DNA of 64,000 nucleotides, from positions 140,590 to 204,589 of the forward strand of contig JAJEAG010000055.1 of assembly GCA_022824265.1 (NCBI GenBank), given 5' to 3'. Positions 36,810 through 45,203 of the stretch are shown one piece after another (within the stretch, counting starts at the first letter, position 1; each line of letters begins with the position of its first letter). The position numbers and the translations under genes are program-made. The stretch is from Candidatus Poribacteria bacterium. GTDB taxonomy: Bacteria; Poribacteria; WGA-4E; WGA-3G. The notes under the pieces are model-generated. The model had not been told where the DNA came from, made no database searches, and was given only the letters and a program-made list of their open reading frames with translations.

Positions 36810-38303
36810 ATGGAAGAAACGAATGAACGTGTTGATGGTGGCACACTACCCGATTGGGAGGTAGATGAACTACCTGCTCCACCACAATATCAATTTAGTA
36901 AAGCATTCCGAAGCATATTAGGTCCTGGGATTATTGCGTTAGGTGCATCAATCGGTAGTGGTGAGTGGTTATTAGGACCGGCTATTACTGCTCAATATGG
37001 AGGCACTTTACTCTGGATTGCTACAATCGCAATTATTCTCCAATCAGTCTTAAACACTGAGTCGATTCGTTACACACTATACACCGGTGAACCGATGTTA
37101 AGTGGTTACATGCGGTGTAAGCCAGGACCAAGGTTCTGGGCAATTTTCTATTCCAGTGTAGACTTTTTCAGTATTTGGCCCGGATGGGCAATGGCAGCAG
37201 CAACTGCACTTGCTGCTGCGTGGATAGGAAGAATGCCTATAGATGCCGATCAAAATACAGTACGCGTTTTCGCATATATAATCTTTTTTGCGTGCTTAGC
37301 AATTATAATGTTCGGTGGAAAAATATACAATGCCCTTGAAAAAGTATTGCTATTCATGGTCGTATGGATTATAGGATATTTGGTCATCGTAGATTTAGTT
37401 CTTGTCTCACCAAGTGTGTGGTGGACTGTTATTAAAGGATTCTTTAGTTTTGGAGCATTACCACCGGATGTCCAGAGTGGGAATTTTGATTGGTTGTTAC
37501 TTGGTGCGTTTGCTGCTTATGCGGGAAGTGGAGGTTTAGGGAACATAACTATTTCGAACTATGTCCGAGATAAAGGATGGGGTATGAGTAGTTTAGTTGG
37601 TGCGATCCCGTCTATCATCGGTGGGCAAAAGATAACACTCTCTCACTTAGGAAAAGTGTTCAGAATCACTCCTGAGAATCTCACAAGGTTCAAGGAATGG
37701 TGGAAATATGTTAGATTTGAACAGTACTATATCTGGGTCGTTGGGTGTTTCATCGGTTTAGCATTACCCGCAATGTTGACACTTGAATATGTGCCTTTAG
37801 GACAAGAGATGGATCAGTGGGCAGCAGCAGGATTTCAGGCTGATGGATTAGCACAAAGGGGTGGAAGAGTAATGTGGTACCTAACCCTTTTATGTGGATT
37901 TTGGGTGCTATTCTCAACACAACTTGGTGGCGTAGACGGTGTTCCGAGACGTTTTACCGACATCATTTGGACAGGTTTTAGAAGTGCAAGAAAATTGGAT
38001 CAGCATAATGCAAAATGGATCTACTATCCGATTGTACTCGTTTATGTGCTATGGGGTGTCGTAGCAATGTATTTTGCGAAACCTTTATTGATGATTATTG
38101 TATCAGCAACAATTGGTGGCTATCAACTGGTGATGTGTTCAATACATACACTATACGTCAACAGAAGATTCTTACCAAAGGAGATTCAACCACCGATATA
38201 TAAACAGATAGGTCTTATACTGTGCGCTTTGTTCTATTCAATCTTTGGGACAATAACGGTTTATAAACAGGTAATTGTGAAGTATATTCTACCCATATTT
38301 TGA
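36810..38303 (+). CDS. Nramp-family-like transporter lacking the DPGN motif
   Basis: 497 residues with about eleven membrane helices. Helix 1 reads GPGIIALGASIGSGEWLLGP and aligns with the first helix of Nramp metal transporters, where DPGN binds the metal; here that motif is absent. The second signature, MPH in helix 6, is also not seen. This is a divergent branch common in planctomycete-like genomes and usually named Nramp only by overall similarity. It may carry something other than Mn or Fe. It starts 6 bases after the Ldh-family gene, which suggests import of that enzyme's organic substrate. The N-terminal 30 residues are acidic and cytoplasmic (TNERVDGGTLPDWEVDELPA). Confidence 0.75.
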   Translation: MEETNERVDGGTLPDWEVDELPAPPQYQFSKAFRSILGPGIIALGASIGSGEWLLGPAITAQYGGTLLWIATIAIILQSVLNTESIRYTLYTGEPMLSGYMRCKPGPRFWAIFYSSVDFFSIWPGWAMAAATALAAAWIGRMPIDADQNTVRVFAYIIFFACLAIIMFGGKIYNALEKVLLFMVVWIIGYLVIVDLVLVSPSVWWTVIKGFFSFGALPPDVQSGNFDWLLLGAFAAYAGSGGLGNITISNYVRDKGWGMSSLVGAIPSIIGGQKITLSHLGKVFRITPENLTRFKEWWKYVRFEQYYIWVVGCFIGLALPAMLTLEYVPLGQEMDQWAAAGFQADGLAQRGGRVMWYLTLLCGFWVLFSTQLGGVDGVPRRFTDIIWTGFRSARKLDQHNAKWIYYPIVLVYVLWGVVAMYFAKPLLMIIVSATIGGYQLVMCSIHTLYVNRRFLPKEIQPPIYKQIGLILCALFYSIFGTITVYKQVIVKYILPIF

Positions 38304-38364
38304 AAATATACTGTGTTCATGCTAAGTTCGTAGATCGGAGTGAGCCGTGCAACACCCAGCATGC

Positions 38365-38552
38365 TGTCTGAACCATGATTTACAGGATTACAAGATTTAC
38401 AGGATTGGGAGTTTGTGAGTATATATTCCCTTGTAAAGGATGAAGGACTACCTTTTGCAAGGAACATTGGAATACAAATCTCTGATCCTGAAAATCCCGG
38501 GGAATGCCTAAATGGCATTCATACCGTTGATTTGAAAATCCTGGTTGAGACA
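38365..38552. repeat. MITE-like element with imperfect inverted ends
   Basis: The left end TGTCTGAACCATGATTT and the inverted right end TGTCTCAACCAGGATTT match in 15 of 17 positions and enclose 188 bases. Inside are tandem 'GATTTACAGGATTACA' words and a hairpin at 38501-38520 (GAATGCC/GGCATTC). No transposase is inside. It lies in the 315-base gap between the transporter and the FGE lipoprotein genes. The 15-mer CGTAGATCGGAGTGA just left of it (38329-38343) also occurs at 12711-12725, and its close relative GTAGGTCGGAGCGA is at 59467-59480 on the other strand. Confidence 0.5.
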
Positions 38553-38618
38553 ACAAGCAATTCAGACAGACAAGAATCGCTAAATTGACGCTTATGGAGC
38601 GATTAGGAGTGTTATGTA

Positions 38619-40484
38619 ATGGACAGGTATATATACCGCTTTATTTTACTATTGATGTGGATCACAACGTTTCTATACGGTTGTAATCCATCTCACGATC
38701 CACTTGAAGAGATGGCACTTATACCCGCGGGCGAGTTTCAGATGGGGACTCAAGATGCAGTTGCAGAAGAACGAGAATTTACAGATAATATTAAACATAC
38801 CGGTGCTTGGTTTGATGAACAACCCGCGCACACCGTCCATGTTGATGCATTTTACATGGATATATATCCAGTCACAAATAAACAATATAGGGAATTTCTC
38901 CTTGTGAATCCAGTATGGCAAAAAGAAAACATAGATCCAAAATACCATGATGGGAATTATTTGCAAGACTGGAAAGGGAATAACTATCCGAGGTGGAAAG
39001 GCAATCATCCAGTTACTTCCATATCTTGGTATGCAGCGATGGCTTATGCAACTTGGTCGGGTAAGAGGCTACCCACCGAAGCAGAGTGGGAACGTGCAGC
39101 ACGTGGTGGTTTAAAAAATAAGAGTTTCCCTTGGGGAGATACTATTGACAGTAGCAAAGCTAACTACGACAAGAATATTGGTAAAACAACACCTGTTGGA
39201 AAATACGCACCTAATCAATACGGATTATACGATATGGTAGGCAATGTAATGGAAATGGTTCTGGATGAATATGATGCTTTCTATTATTCCATTTCACCGA
39301 GTGTAAATCCAGTTTCAGGAGCAGATACTATTCAAGAAATAGTAGAAACCTACAAGAATATAAAGACACACCGCGGGGTACGGAGTGGTTCTTGGGCGAA
39401 TTTCGCACCTTACGTACGCGTCGCAGATCGCAACTATAGCAACCCTAAAAGCACAGCTACACTCGGAGGATTTCGTTGTGTGAAGGATGTGCCAGATATA
39501 GCAAGAAATAATCAGGACATAATCAAGTTTGTTTCTGCAAATCCTCCCAACGGGAGTACTATTAAACCGAATGATATAATAACCCTAACCTATAACGGTA
39601 CACCTGAAAACATTACCATAACCTCAAACACAACACCTCTCTCAAACAGTATAACTACCATTCCGAACAAGAAAACAGTTACCATCTTAGGTATCTTTAC
39701 ACCAGGTGAACTTAATCTTCAATTAAATTGGAAACATGGTTCGGATAACTTAACATACAAAGTAGAAACACCTGTTCCTGATAACATGATGTTGATTCCT
39801 GCTGGAGAGTTTGAGATGGGGCACCTTAATGCAAAAGACAGGTTAGATAATAATGTCAATATTGATGCATTTTACATTGACAAGTATGAAGTTACCGTTG
39901 GCGAATATAAGCAGTTTGTTAATGAAACTGGACACCGTTCACCAGATTGGGAGAAAATTTCCCAATTCGCTCCTACCGATAAGCATCCTATGATTTTTGT
40001 AAATTGGTTTGATGCAATGTTATACGCACGTTGGGTAGGCAAGCGGCTACCTACGGAAGCAGAATGGGAAAAGGCAGCGCGTGGCGGTTTGGTGGAAAAA
40101 AAATATCCATGGGGTGATACAGAACCAGACGGCGCGCAAGTTAATTTTGCTGGAACTACGGATGGCTATGAACACACTGCACCAATCGGTAGTTTCCTAC
40201 CCAATGGTTACGGTCTGTACGATATGGTGGGGAATGTACGTGAATGGTGTCTTGATAGCATCCACCTTGATACCAACTCAAATGGAGTATATAAAAACGA
40301 AGATTTTAATAAGAAAATAATAGATATAACAACAAATTTCTCAAAAATCAGATCAGCCCGCGGGGTACGTGGTGGATCCTGGTCCTCTGAATCTTATCAA
40401 CTAAGCGGAAGCTATGGTGCCGATATTCCTGCGACAAACAATGCGTATTTGGGTTTCCGTTGTGTCCGACCAGTCGAACCGTGA
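38619..40484 (+). CDS. Lipoprotein with two FGE/SUMF1-type domains
   Basis: 621 residues. A lipoprotein signal ends at LYGC (Cys about residue 22). Residues about 30-290 and 390-620 are two formylglycine-generating-enzyme-type domains. Both contain MxLIPAGEFxMG, YARW or YATWSGKRLPTEAEWE, ARGG, PWGD and GLYDMVGNV. An Ig-like bridge of about 100 residues (SANPPNGSTIKPNDIITLTY) joins them. The second copy keeps the usual VREWCLD, while the first has VMEMVLD. True FGEs activate sulfatases with a copper-bound Cys pair; lipoprotein forms like this one are mostly of unknown activity and may bind peptide or sugar. No sulfatase is nearby. AGGAG lies 9 bases before the ATG. It directly abuts the convergent cobA-hemD gene. 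Confidence 0.85.
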   Translation: MDRYIYRFILLLMWITTFLYGCNPSHDPLEEMALIPAGEFQMGTQDAVAEEREFTDNIKHTGAWFDEQPAHTVHVDAFYMDIYPVTNKQYREFLLVNPVWQKENIDPKYHDGNYLQDWKGNNYPRWKGNHPVTSISWYAAMAYATWSGKRLPTEAEWERAARGGLKNKSFPWGDTIDSSKANYDKNIGKTTPVGKYAPNQYGLYDMVGNVMEMVLDEYDAFYYSISPSVNPVSGADTIQEIVETYKNIKTHRGVRSGSWANFAPYVRVADRNYSNPKSTATLGGFRCVKDVPDIARNNQDIIKFVSANPPNGSTIKPNDIITLTYNGTPENITITSNTTPLSNSITTIPNKKTVTILGIFTPGELNLQLNWKHGSDNLTYKVETPVPDNMMLIPAGEFEMGHLNAKDRLDNNVNIDAFYIDKYEVTVGEYKQFVNETGHRSPDWEKISQFAPTDKHPMIFVNWFDAMLYARWVGKRLPTEAEWEKAARGGLVEKKYPWGDTEPDGAQVNFAGTTDGYEHTAPIGSFLPNGYGLYDMVGNVREWCLDSIHLDTNSNGVYKNEDFNKKIIDITTNFSKIRSARGVRGGSWSSESYQLSGSYGADIPATNNAYLGFRCVRPVEP

Positions 40485-41999
40485 TTAATCCTGATATGTT
40501 GCGATTATTGCTTCTGTTAGGTTTTCTATTGTAGCATCCTTCGCAACAACATCAACGCGTACCTTGTGTTTCACCGCTGTTGCTTCTGTAGAAGGACCGA
40601 TCACAGCAACCTTAACATTTGCCAACAAATCAGTAGCATTATGTTCTGGAAACATCTCAAGAAAGTTAGTTACAGTCGAGGAACTGGTAAAAGTAACGAA
40701 ATCGATACTACCATCTAATAGATCCTCAGCAATATCTTCGCTGCATTCGCTCTCAACTTTGACTGTATCGTAGATTGACACATCATCAACATGTGCACCT
40801 CTTTCTCGTAGAATCTGTGGAAGGTCTGGAGAACCAATTTTTGCTCGTGGAAGTAAGATCTTCTTTTCATCCACATCATCTATTTCTTCAGCAACAACGC
40901 TACCGCGAGATTGTGAAGGAATAAAATCTGGATGAATACCGACCTTATTTAGTGCCTCAACTGTTTTCGGTCCAACTGCACAGATATTGCAACCACTGAA
41001 TGCCCGCGTATCCATTCCTTTCTCTTGAATATGCTGATAGTATATCTTAACAGCATTTACACTTGTGAAGATAACCCAATCATACTTTTCAGGAGAAGGG
41101 ATATTGGCACTATCAATTTCAAGAGGACATACTTCTATGGTTGGAAATTGGATGACTTCAGCACCATTATTCTCTAATATGTCAACAAATCCGCTTGCCT
41201 GTGCACGGGCACGTGTTACAAGTATTCGTTTGCCAAAGAGAGGCTTAGTGTCAAACCACCGTAATTGCTGACGAAGTGTATTCACTTCTCCGACAACTAT
41301 AATCGCTGGGCTTTTCAGTTGGACCGCTTCTACTTTTTCTACAATATCCGCAAGAGTTCCTTGCACAACAAATTGTTGGAAAGTCGTTCCGACGCGCACC
41401 AAACTCACAGGGGTTTGTGGGTTTCTGCCGTGCGTGATTAGACGTTCCACAATCTGAGAGAGATGTGCAACACCCATATAGACCACAAGAGTATCTACTG
41501 CTGTTGCGAGGGATCCCCAATTGATGTTTGAATCTGGGTGTAGTGCTGCAGAATGACCTGTGACGAATGCCACCGACGATGCATAATCTCGATGTGTAAC
41601 TGGTATTCCAGCATAAGCAGAAGCAGCAATGGCTGAAGTGACTCCAGGAACTATTTCAAACGGAATACCCGCATCTGCAAGTGCCATCGCCTCTTCACCA
41701 CCACGTCCGAAGATATACGGGTCACCACCTTTTAGACGAACAACAGTTTTTCCATCTTTCGCGTGCTGAACAAGCAAATGGTTGATTTCAGTTTGACGGG
41801 TTGCACGAATTCTGGGGTCAGGTGCTTCGATCTTCTCGGTGTGTGCGGGACAATGTTCCAGTAACGTGTCATTTAGCAACAGATCGTAAATAACTACGTC
41901 TGCTTGCTGTAGACACTCCACCCCCTTTAGTGTAATTAACTTCTTATCACCAGGACCTGCACCTACAATGTAAACGATTCCAGTATGTGTTGTACTCAT
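40485..41999 (-). CDS. cobA-hemD: Uroporphyrinogen-III C-methyltransferase / uroporphyrinogen-III synthase fusion
   Basis: 504 residues. The first half is SUMT (CobA): YIVGAGPGDKKLITLKGVE, VVRLKGGDPYIFGRGGEEA, and PVTHRDYASSVAFVTGH. The second half, from about 250, is HemD: FGKRILVTRARAQASGFVDIL, DWVIFTSVNAVKIYYQHI, and FVTFTSSSTVTNFLEMF. HemD closes hydroxymethylbilane to uroporphyrinogen III, and SUMT methylates it twice with SAM to precorrin-2, the entry to siroheme and B12. The fused order CobA-HemD is known in Firmicutes and other phyla. AGGA precedes the ATG. It is the last gene of the tetrapyrrole operon, 18 bases after hemC. The stop codon abuts the opposite FGE gene with no gap. Confidence 0.95.
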   Translation of the reverse strand: MSTTHTGIVYIVGAGPGDKKLITLKGVECLQQADVVIYDLLLNDTLLEHCPAHTEKIEAPDPRIRATRQTEINHLLVQHAKDGKTVVRLKGGDPYIFGRGGEEAMALADAGIPFEIVPGVTSAIAASAYAGIPVTHRDYASSVAFVTGHSAALHPDSNINWGSLATAVDTLVVYMGVAHLSQIVERLITHGRNPQTPVSLVRVGTTFQQFVVQGTLADIVEKVEAVQLKSPAIIVVGEVNTLRQQLRWFDTKPLFGKRILVTRARAQASGFVDILENNGAEVIQFPTIEVCPLEIDSANIPSPEKYDWVIFTSVNAVKIYYQHIQEKGMDTRAFSGCNICAVGPKTVEALNKVGIHPDFIPSQSRGSVVAEEIDDVDEKKILLPRAKIGSPDLPQILRERGAHVDDVSIYDTVKVESECSEDIAEDLLDGSIDFVTFTSSSTVTNFLEMFPEHNATDLLANVKVAVIGPSTEATAVKHKVRVDVVAKDATIENLTEAIIATYQD

Positions 42000-42017
42000 A
42001 GATTCCTATACAATAAC

Positions 42018-42935
42018 TTACTGTGTTTTCAAGAGTTCATTTGCGCCACTGTTACTGAGTTTATCGGCGACATTTCTTCCTAAGTGATCGGGTTTATCAA
42101 TGTTTCCTACAGCCTTTTCCACAATCCGCAACTTCCCTTCAGGATGACACACAGTTCCGATGAGTGAAAGTTTCCCATCTTTAATGTGTTTGGCATAAGC
42201 ACCAATAGGTAGTTGACACCCGCCGCCAAGGCACTCTAATAATGTTCTTTCAGCAGTTATTTCCGCTGCTGTCGTTTCATCATTCAGTGGAGCAAGCAGC
42301 TTTTCAACGACACTGTCACTATCCCGTGCTTCAATTGCCAAAGCACCCTGACCTACAGCTGGCACCATTTGGTCTGTATCAAAGTATTGTGTGATACAGT
42401 CCTCTTTCTGTAAACGTATGATCCCTGCAGCAGCAAGGATTATACCATCAAGGTCTGTTTCATGCAGTTTCCGTAACCGCGTATCAACATTACCACGAAC
42501 ATCAACGACTTGTAAATCTGGACGAATGTGGAGGAGTTGTGCTTTTCGTCTTGGACTTGTTGTGCCTATTATTGCGTCACTCCGTAAATCTTCTAAGGAT
42601 GATCCAGTAGATGTAATCAACACATCACGCGGATCCTCTCTCGGTGGGATAGCAGCGATGCAAAGTCCTTCTGGTAATTCGGTCGGTAGGTCTTTTAGGC
42701 TATGGACAGCGAGATCTATCTCTCCATTATAAAGTGCAACCTCTATCTCTTTGGTAAAAACACCCTTACCGAGTCCCACCAATGAACGGTCCAGGATAGC
42801 ATCTCCAGTGGTCTTGATGATCTTTAGGTTAACTTCAACGTCAGGGGAATGGTGTGCTAATTGTTGCTTAACAAATTGTGCTTGCCAGAGGGCGAGTTGG
42901 CTGCCACGCGTGCCGATTGTTATTGAGCGGTTCAT
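42018..42935 (-). CDS. hemC: Hydroxymethylbilane synthase (porphobilinogen deaminase)
   Basis: 305 residues, standard length. Signatures: ITIGTRGSQLALWQAQFVK at the start, DLAVHSLKDLPTELPEGL, GTTSPRRKAQLLHIRPDL and VVDVRGNVDTRLRKL for substrate binding, and the dipyrromethane-cofactor Cys in LLECLGGGCQLPIGAYA. It joins four porphobilinogens into hydroxymethylbilane. Its ATG overlaps the hemA stop in an ATGA, so translation is coupled. The enzyme that supplies porphobilinogen (hemB) is not in this window. Confidence 0.97.
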   Translation of the reverse strand: MNRSITIGTRGSQLALWQAQFVKQQLAHHSPDVEVNLKIIKTTGDAILDRSLVGLGKGVFTKEIEVALYNGEIDLAVHSLKDLPTELPEGLCIAAIPPREDPRDVLITSTGSSLEDLRSDAIIGTTSPRRKAQLLHIRPDLQVVDVRGNVDTRLRKLHETDLDGIILAAAGIIRLQKEDCITQYFDTDQMVPAVGQGALAIEARDSDSVVEKLLAPLNDETTAAEITAERTLLECLGGGCQLPIGAYAKHIKDGKLSLIGTVCHPEGKLRIVEKAVGNIDKPDHLGRNVADKLSNSGANELLKTQ

Positions 42936-44233
42936 TCCCGTTCCTTTTCATCAATTTCATTCAAAGCGAACAGTTCTTGAATTGCATGAATATACTGCAC
43001 GTGGTCTGTATTTCCATCGTTGACTGAGTGACGTAAATTGGTAACGGGATGGTGGAGGAGTTTTTTTACAATAGCTTGTGTCATAGATGCAACCGCTTCT
43101 TCCTGTGTATTTGTCAACCCGGTCTTATCAATACACGCCTGCAGCTCCGTTTCGGCGACTTCCTTAAACTGTTGATGAAGTGCTTTTATCGTTGGATTGA
43201 CTTCAAGGATTTGTATCTGATCGTGAAACCGTCTCGCTTCCTCAGTCACGATTTGTTCTGCGCGAGTCGCCTCTTGTTGTCGTTCTTTGAGATTAGAGGC
43301 TACAACTGCTTCTAAATCATCAATATTATATAGAAAGGCATGGTTAATTTTGCTGACATCAGGTTCTATATCACGTGGCACAGCAATGTCAATGAGAAAC
43401 ATATACCTGTGCTTCCGTTTTCTCATGATTTCAGCGAGAGGTTGCCGTTCAATGAGATAGTGTGGTGCATCGGTGGAACTGATGACAATATCTGCATCAA
43501 TAAGAAAATTTAGATCATCTTCGTAAGCGACAGGAATACCTTTAAACTTTTCTGCAATTTTGACTGCTCGTTCATAAGTGCGATTAGCAACGATCACCTT
43601 TGAAACACCATTTGCCACGAGATGTTTTGCTGTCAGTTCACTCATTTCACCTGCACCAATTATTGCAACGGTTTTGTCTTCTAATGCATTGAAGATTTTT
43701 TTGGCAAGTTCAACTGCCGCATAACTGATTGAGACAGCACCAGTAGCAATGGTGGTTTCCGATCGGATACGTTTGCCAACACTGAATGCTTTTGGAAAAA
43801 GACGATTAAGTATTGTACCAGCCCCACCAGCAGAACGTGATATGTCAAACGCTTCTTTAACTTGACTTAATATCTGAGACTCACCTACAACCATTGAATC
43901 AAGGCTTGATGTTACTCTGAAAAGATGTTGAATAGTACCAAGGTTGTGATGGCGATAACTCCATTTTTTGAGCGTTTCAACACCAATATGGTGAAAATGT
44001 GCTAAAAAGTCAATTAGTGTTTTTATTGGTGATTCTACTGTTTGGTGTGGATTTGCTACCGCATATACCTCAACGCGATTACATGTAGAGATAATGACTG
44101 CTTCGTGGACATTATGTGACTCACGAAGGTGATGGAGGGATTCTATGAGTTGTTCATCAGAAAAAGCTAATTTTTCTCTGAACTCAACGGGGGCAACATG
44201 ATGACTTGTTCCGATAGATACAATCTGGTTCAT
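42932..44233 (-). CDS. hemA: Glutamyl-tRNA reductase
   Basis: 433 residues. The nucleophile Cys lies in IISTCNRVEVYAV (about residue 50). The specificity region is SLDSMVVGESQILSQVKEAF, the NADPH site is AIIGAGEMSELTAKHLV, and the C-terminal dimerisation helices follow. It makes glutamate-1-semialdehyde from Glu-tRNA, the first step of the C5 route to heme. hemL for the next step is in the same operon. The N-terminus has no Lys-Lys insert of the kind used for heme-dependent turnover in enterobacteria. The gap of 112 bases from the CcsA-like gene may hold a secondary promoter, but none is clear. Confidence 0.97.
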   Translation of the reverse strand: MNQIVSIGTSHHVAPVEFREKLAFSDEQLIESLHHLRESHNVHEAVIISTCNRVEVYAVANPHQTVESPIKTLIDFLAHFHHIGVETLKKWSYRHHNLGTIQHLFRVTSSLDSMVVGESQILSQVKEAFDISRSAGGAGTILNRLFPKAFSVGKRIRSETTIATGAVSISYAAVELAKKIFNALEDKTVAIIGAGEMSELTAKHLVANGVSKVIVANRTYERAVKIAEKFKGIPVAYEDDLNFLIDADIVISSTDAPHYLIERQPLAEIMRKRKHRYMFLIDIAVPRDIEPDVSKINHAFLYNIDDLEAVVASNLKERQQEATRAEQIVTEEARRFHDQIQILEVNPTIKALHQQFKEVAETELQACIDKTGLTNTQEEAVASMTQAIVKKLLHHPVTNLRHSVNDGNTDHVQYIHAIQELFALNEIDEKERE

Positions 44234-44345
44234 GGTAAATACTCTACGGAATCATAATACTTTGAACAACCGTAAGTTTAAAAATTATATCACAGTTCAG
44301 TGTGAATGTCAAATATAGCAGTTATCATAGTCAAGTTTATACTGC

Positions 44346-45185
44346 CTATCGGAATGTATGCGCGCTATCTAAAAACAGGTTTACACCAATATATGTAAAG
44401 AGTACTGCAATAAAACCTACAATCTCAGAATATGCTGCTTTTCTGCCACGCCAACCCCACAGTTGACGGATACCAATCTGCACAACATAGATAACCCACG
44501 TCACCACAGTTAAGAATACTTTTGCGTCCAACCATCTCCATGCTATTTCTTGGATGTACTGTGTCCACAATGCCCCTACAATCACACCAATTGTCAGTAA
44601 AATAACACCGAGGATTGTACATCTATATCCCAATTCATCTGAAGCACCAAGTGCCGGTAAAAGATTATGAAAGAGGGTGTGTGCTTTCTGTCGAATCTTC
44701 TTTTCAGCCATCAGATAAAGCACGCCAAATCCAAACGCGGTAATAAACGCAGCATAAGCAAGAAGAATGAGTGTGACATGAGGCACTAACCAATAAGTCT
44801 TCAAATTTTCAGGTAATGTTGCTTCATTCCCAGAAAAACTATACGAAATCAGAATAGCAACGAAAGCTACTGGTATAACGAAACTACCTATAGCACGTAA
44901 TTGCGTCAAACGCACAACAATTATGTAGATTAATGTATTTGCCCACGCAAAAAAAGCAGTTGAGTCTGTCCAGTGCGTCATCGGGAAGTGTCCCTGTCGC
45001 GACCACCAAAGTATAATAAATAGTGATAGCAGGGCAAAACCAACACATGTTCCCCAAAATGCAATTAGAGCAATACGTGGACGTAGTGTTTGTGTCTCAC
45101 TTCGTTCACCTATCGTGAGATAGAGTGCCTGGAAAATACTGGCTGCTAAATAAACTAAGACTGTTACAAGAAATAGAAAATGCAT
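44346..45185 (-). CDS. CcsA/HemX-like cytochrome c assembly membrane protein
   Basis: 279 residues with about eight membrane helices. The layout matches the HemX/CcsA group: WTDSTAFFAWANTLIYIIV, LVPHVTLILLAYAAFITAFG with a His, then VIVGALWTQYIQEIAW and RWLDAKVFLTVVTWVIYV. The usual 'WGxYWxWDPKE' heme motif is only partly kept (WRWLDAK). HemX is encoded beside hemA in many bacteria and affects glutamyl-tRNA reductase levels, while CcsA/ResC carries heme for cytochrome c. Position next to hemA supports the HemX reading. It lies 18 bases after the Met8-like gene. Confidence 0.8.
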   Translation of the reverse strand: MHFLFLVTVLVYLAASIFQALYLTIGERSETQTLRPRIALIAFWGTCVGFALLSLFIILWWSRQGHFPMTHWTDSTAFFAWANTLIYIIVVRLTQLRAIGSFVIPVAFVAILISYSFSGNEATLPENLKTYWLVPHVTLILLAYAAFITAFGFGVLYLMAEKKIRQKAHTLFHNLLPALGASDELGYRCTILGVILLTIGVIVGALWTQYIQEIAWRWLDAKVFLTVVTWVIYVVQIGIRQLWGWRGRKAAYSEIVGFIAVLFTYIGVNLFLDSAHTFR

Positions 45186-45203
45186 TATTTTGCTGGAGTT
45201 ATA

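Noticed and set aside
38261..38518. Open frame of 85 codons on the minus strand
   Set aside because: It overlaps the transporter end and a repeat element; its content comes from the repeat.
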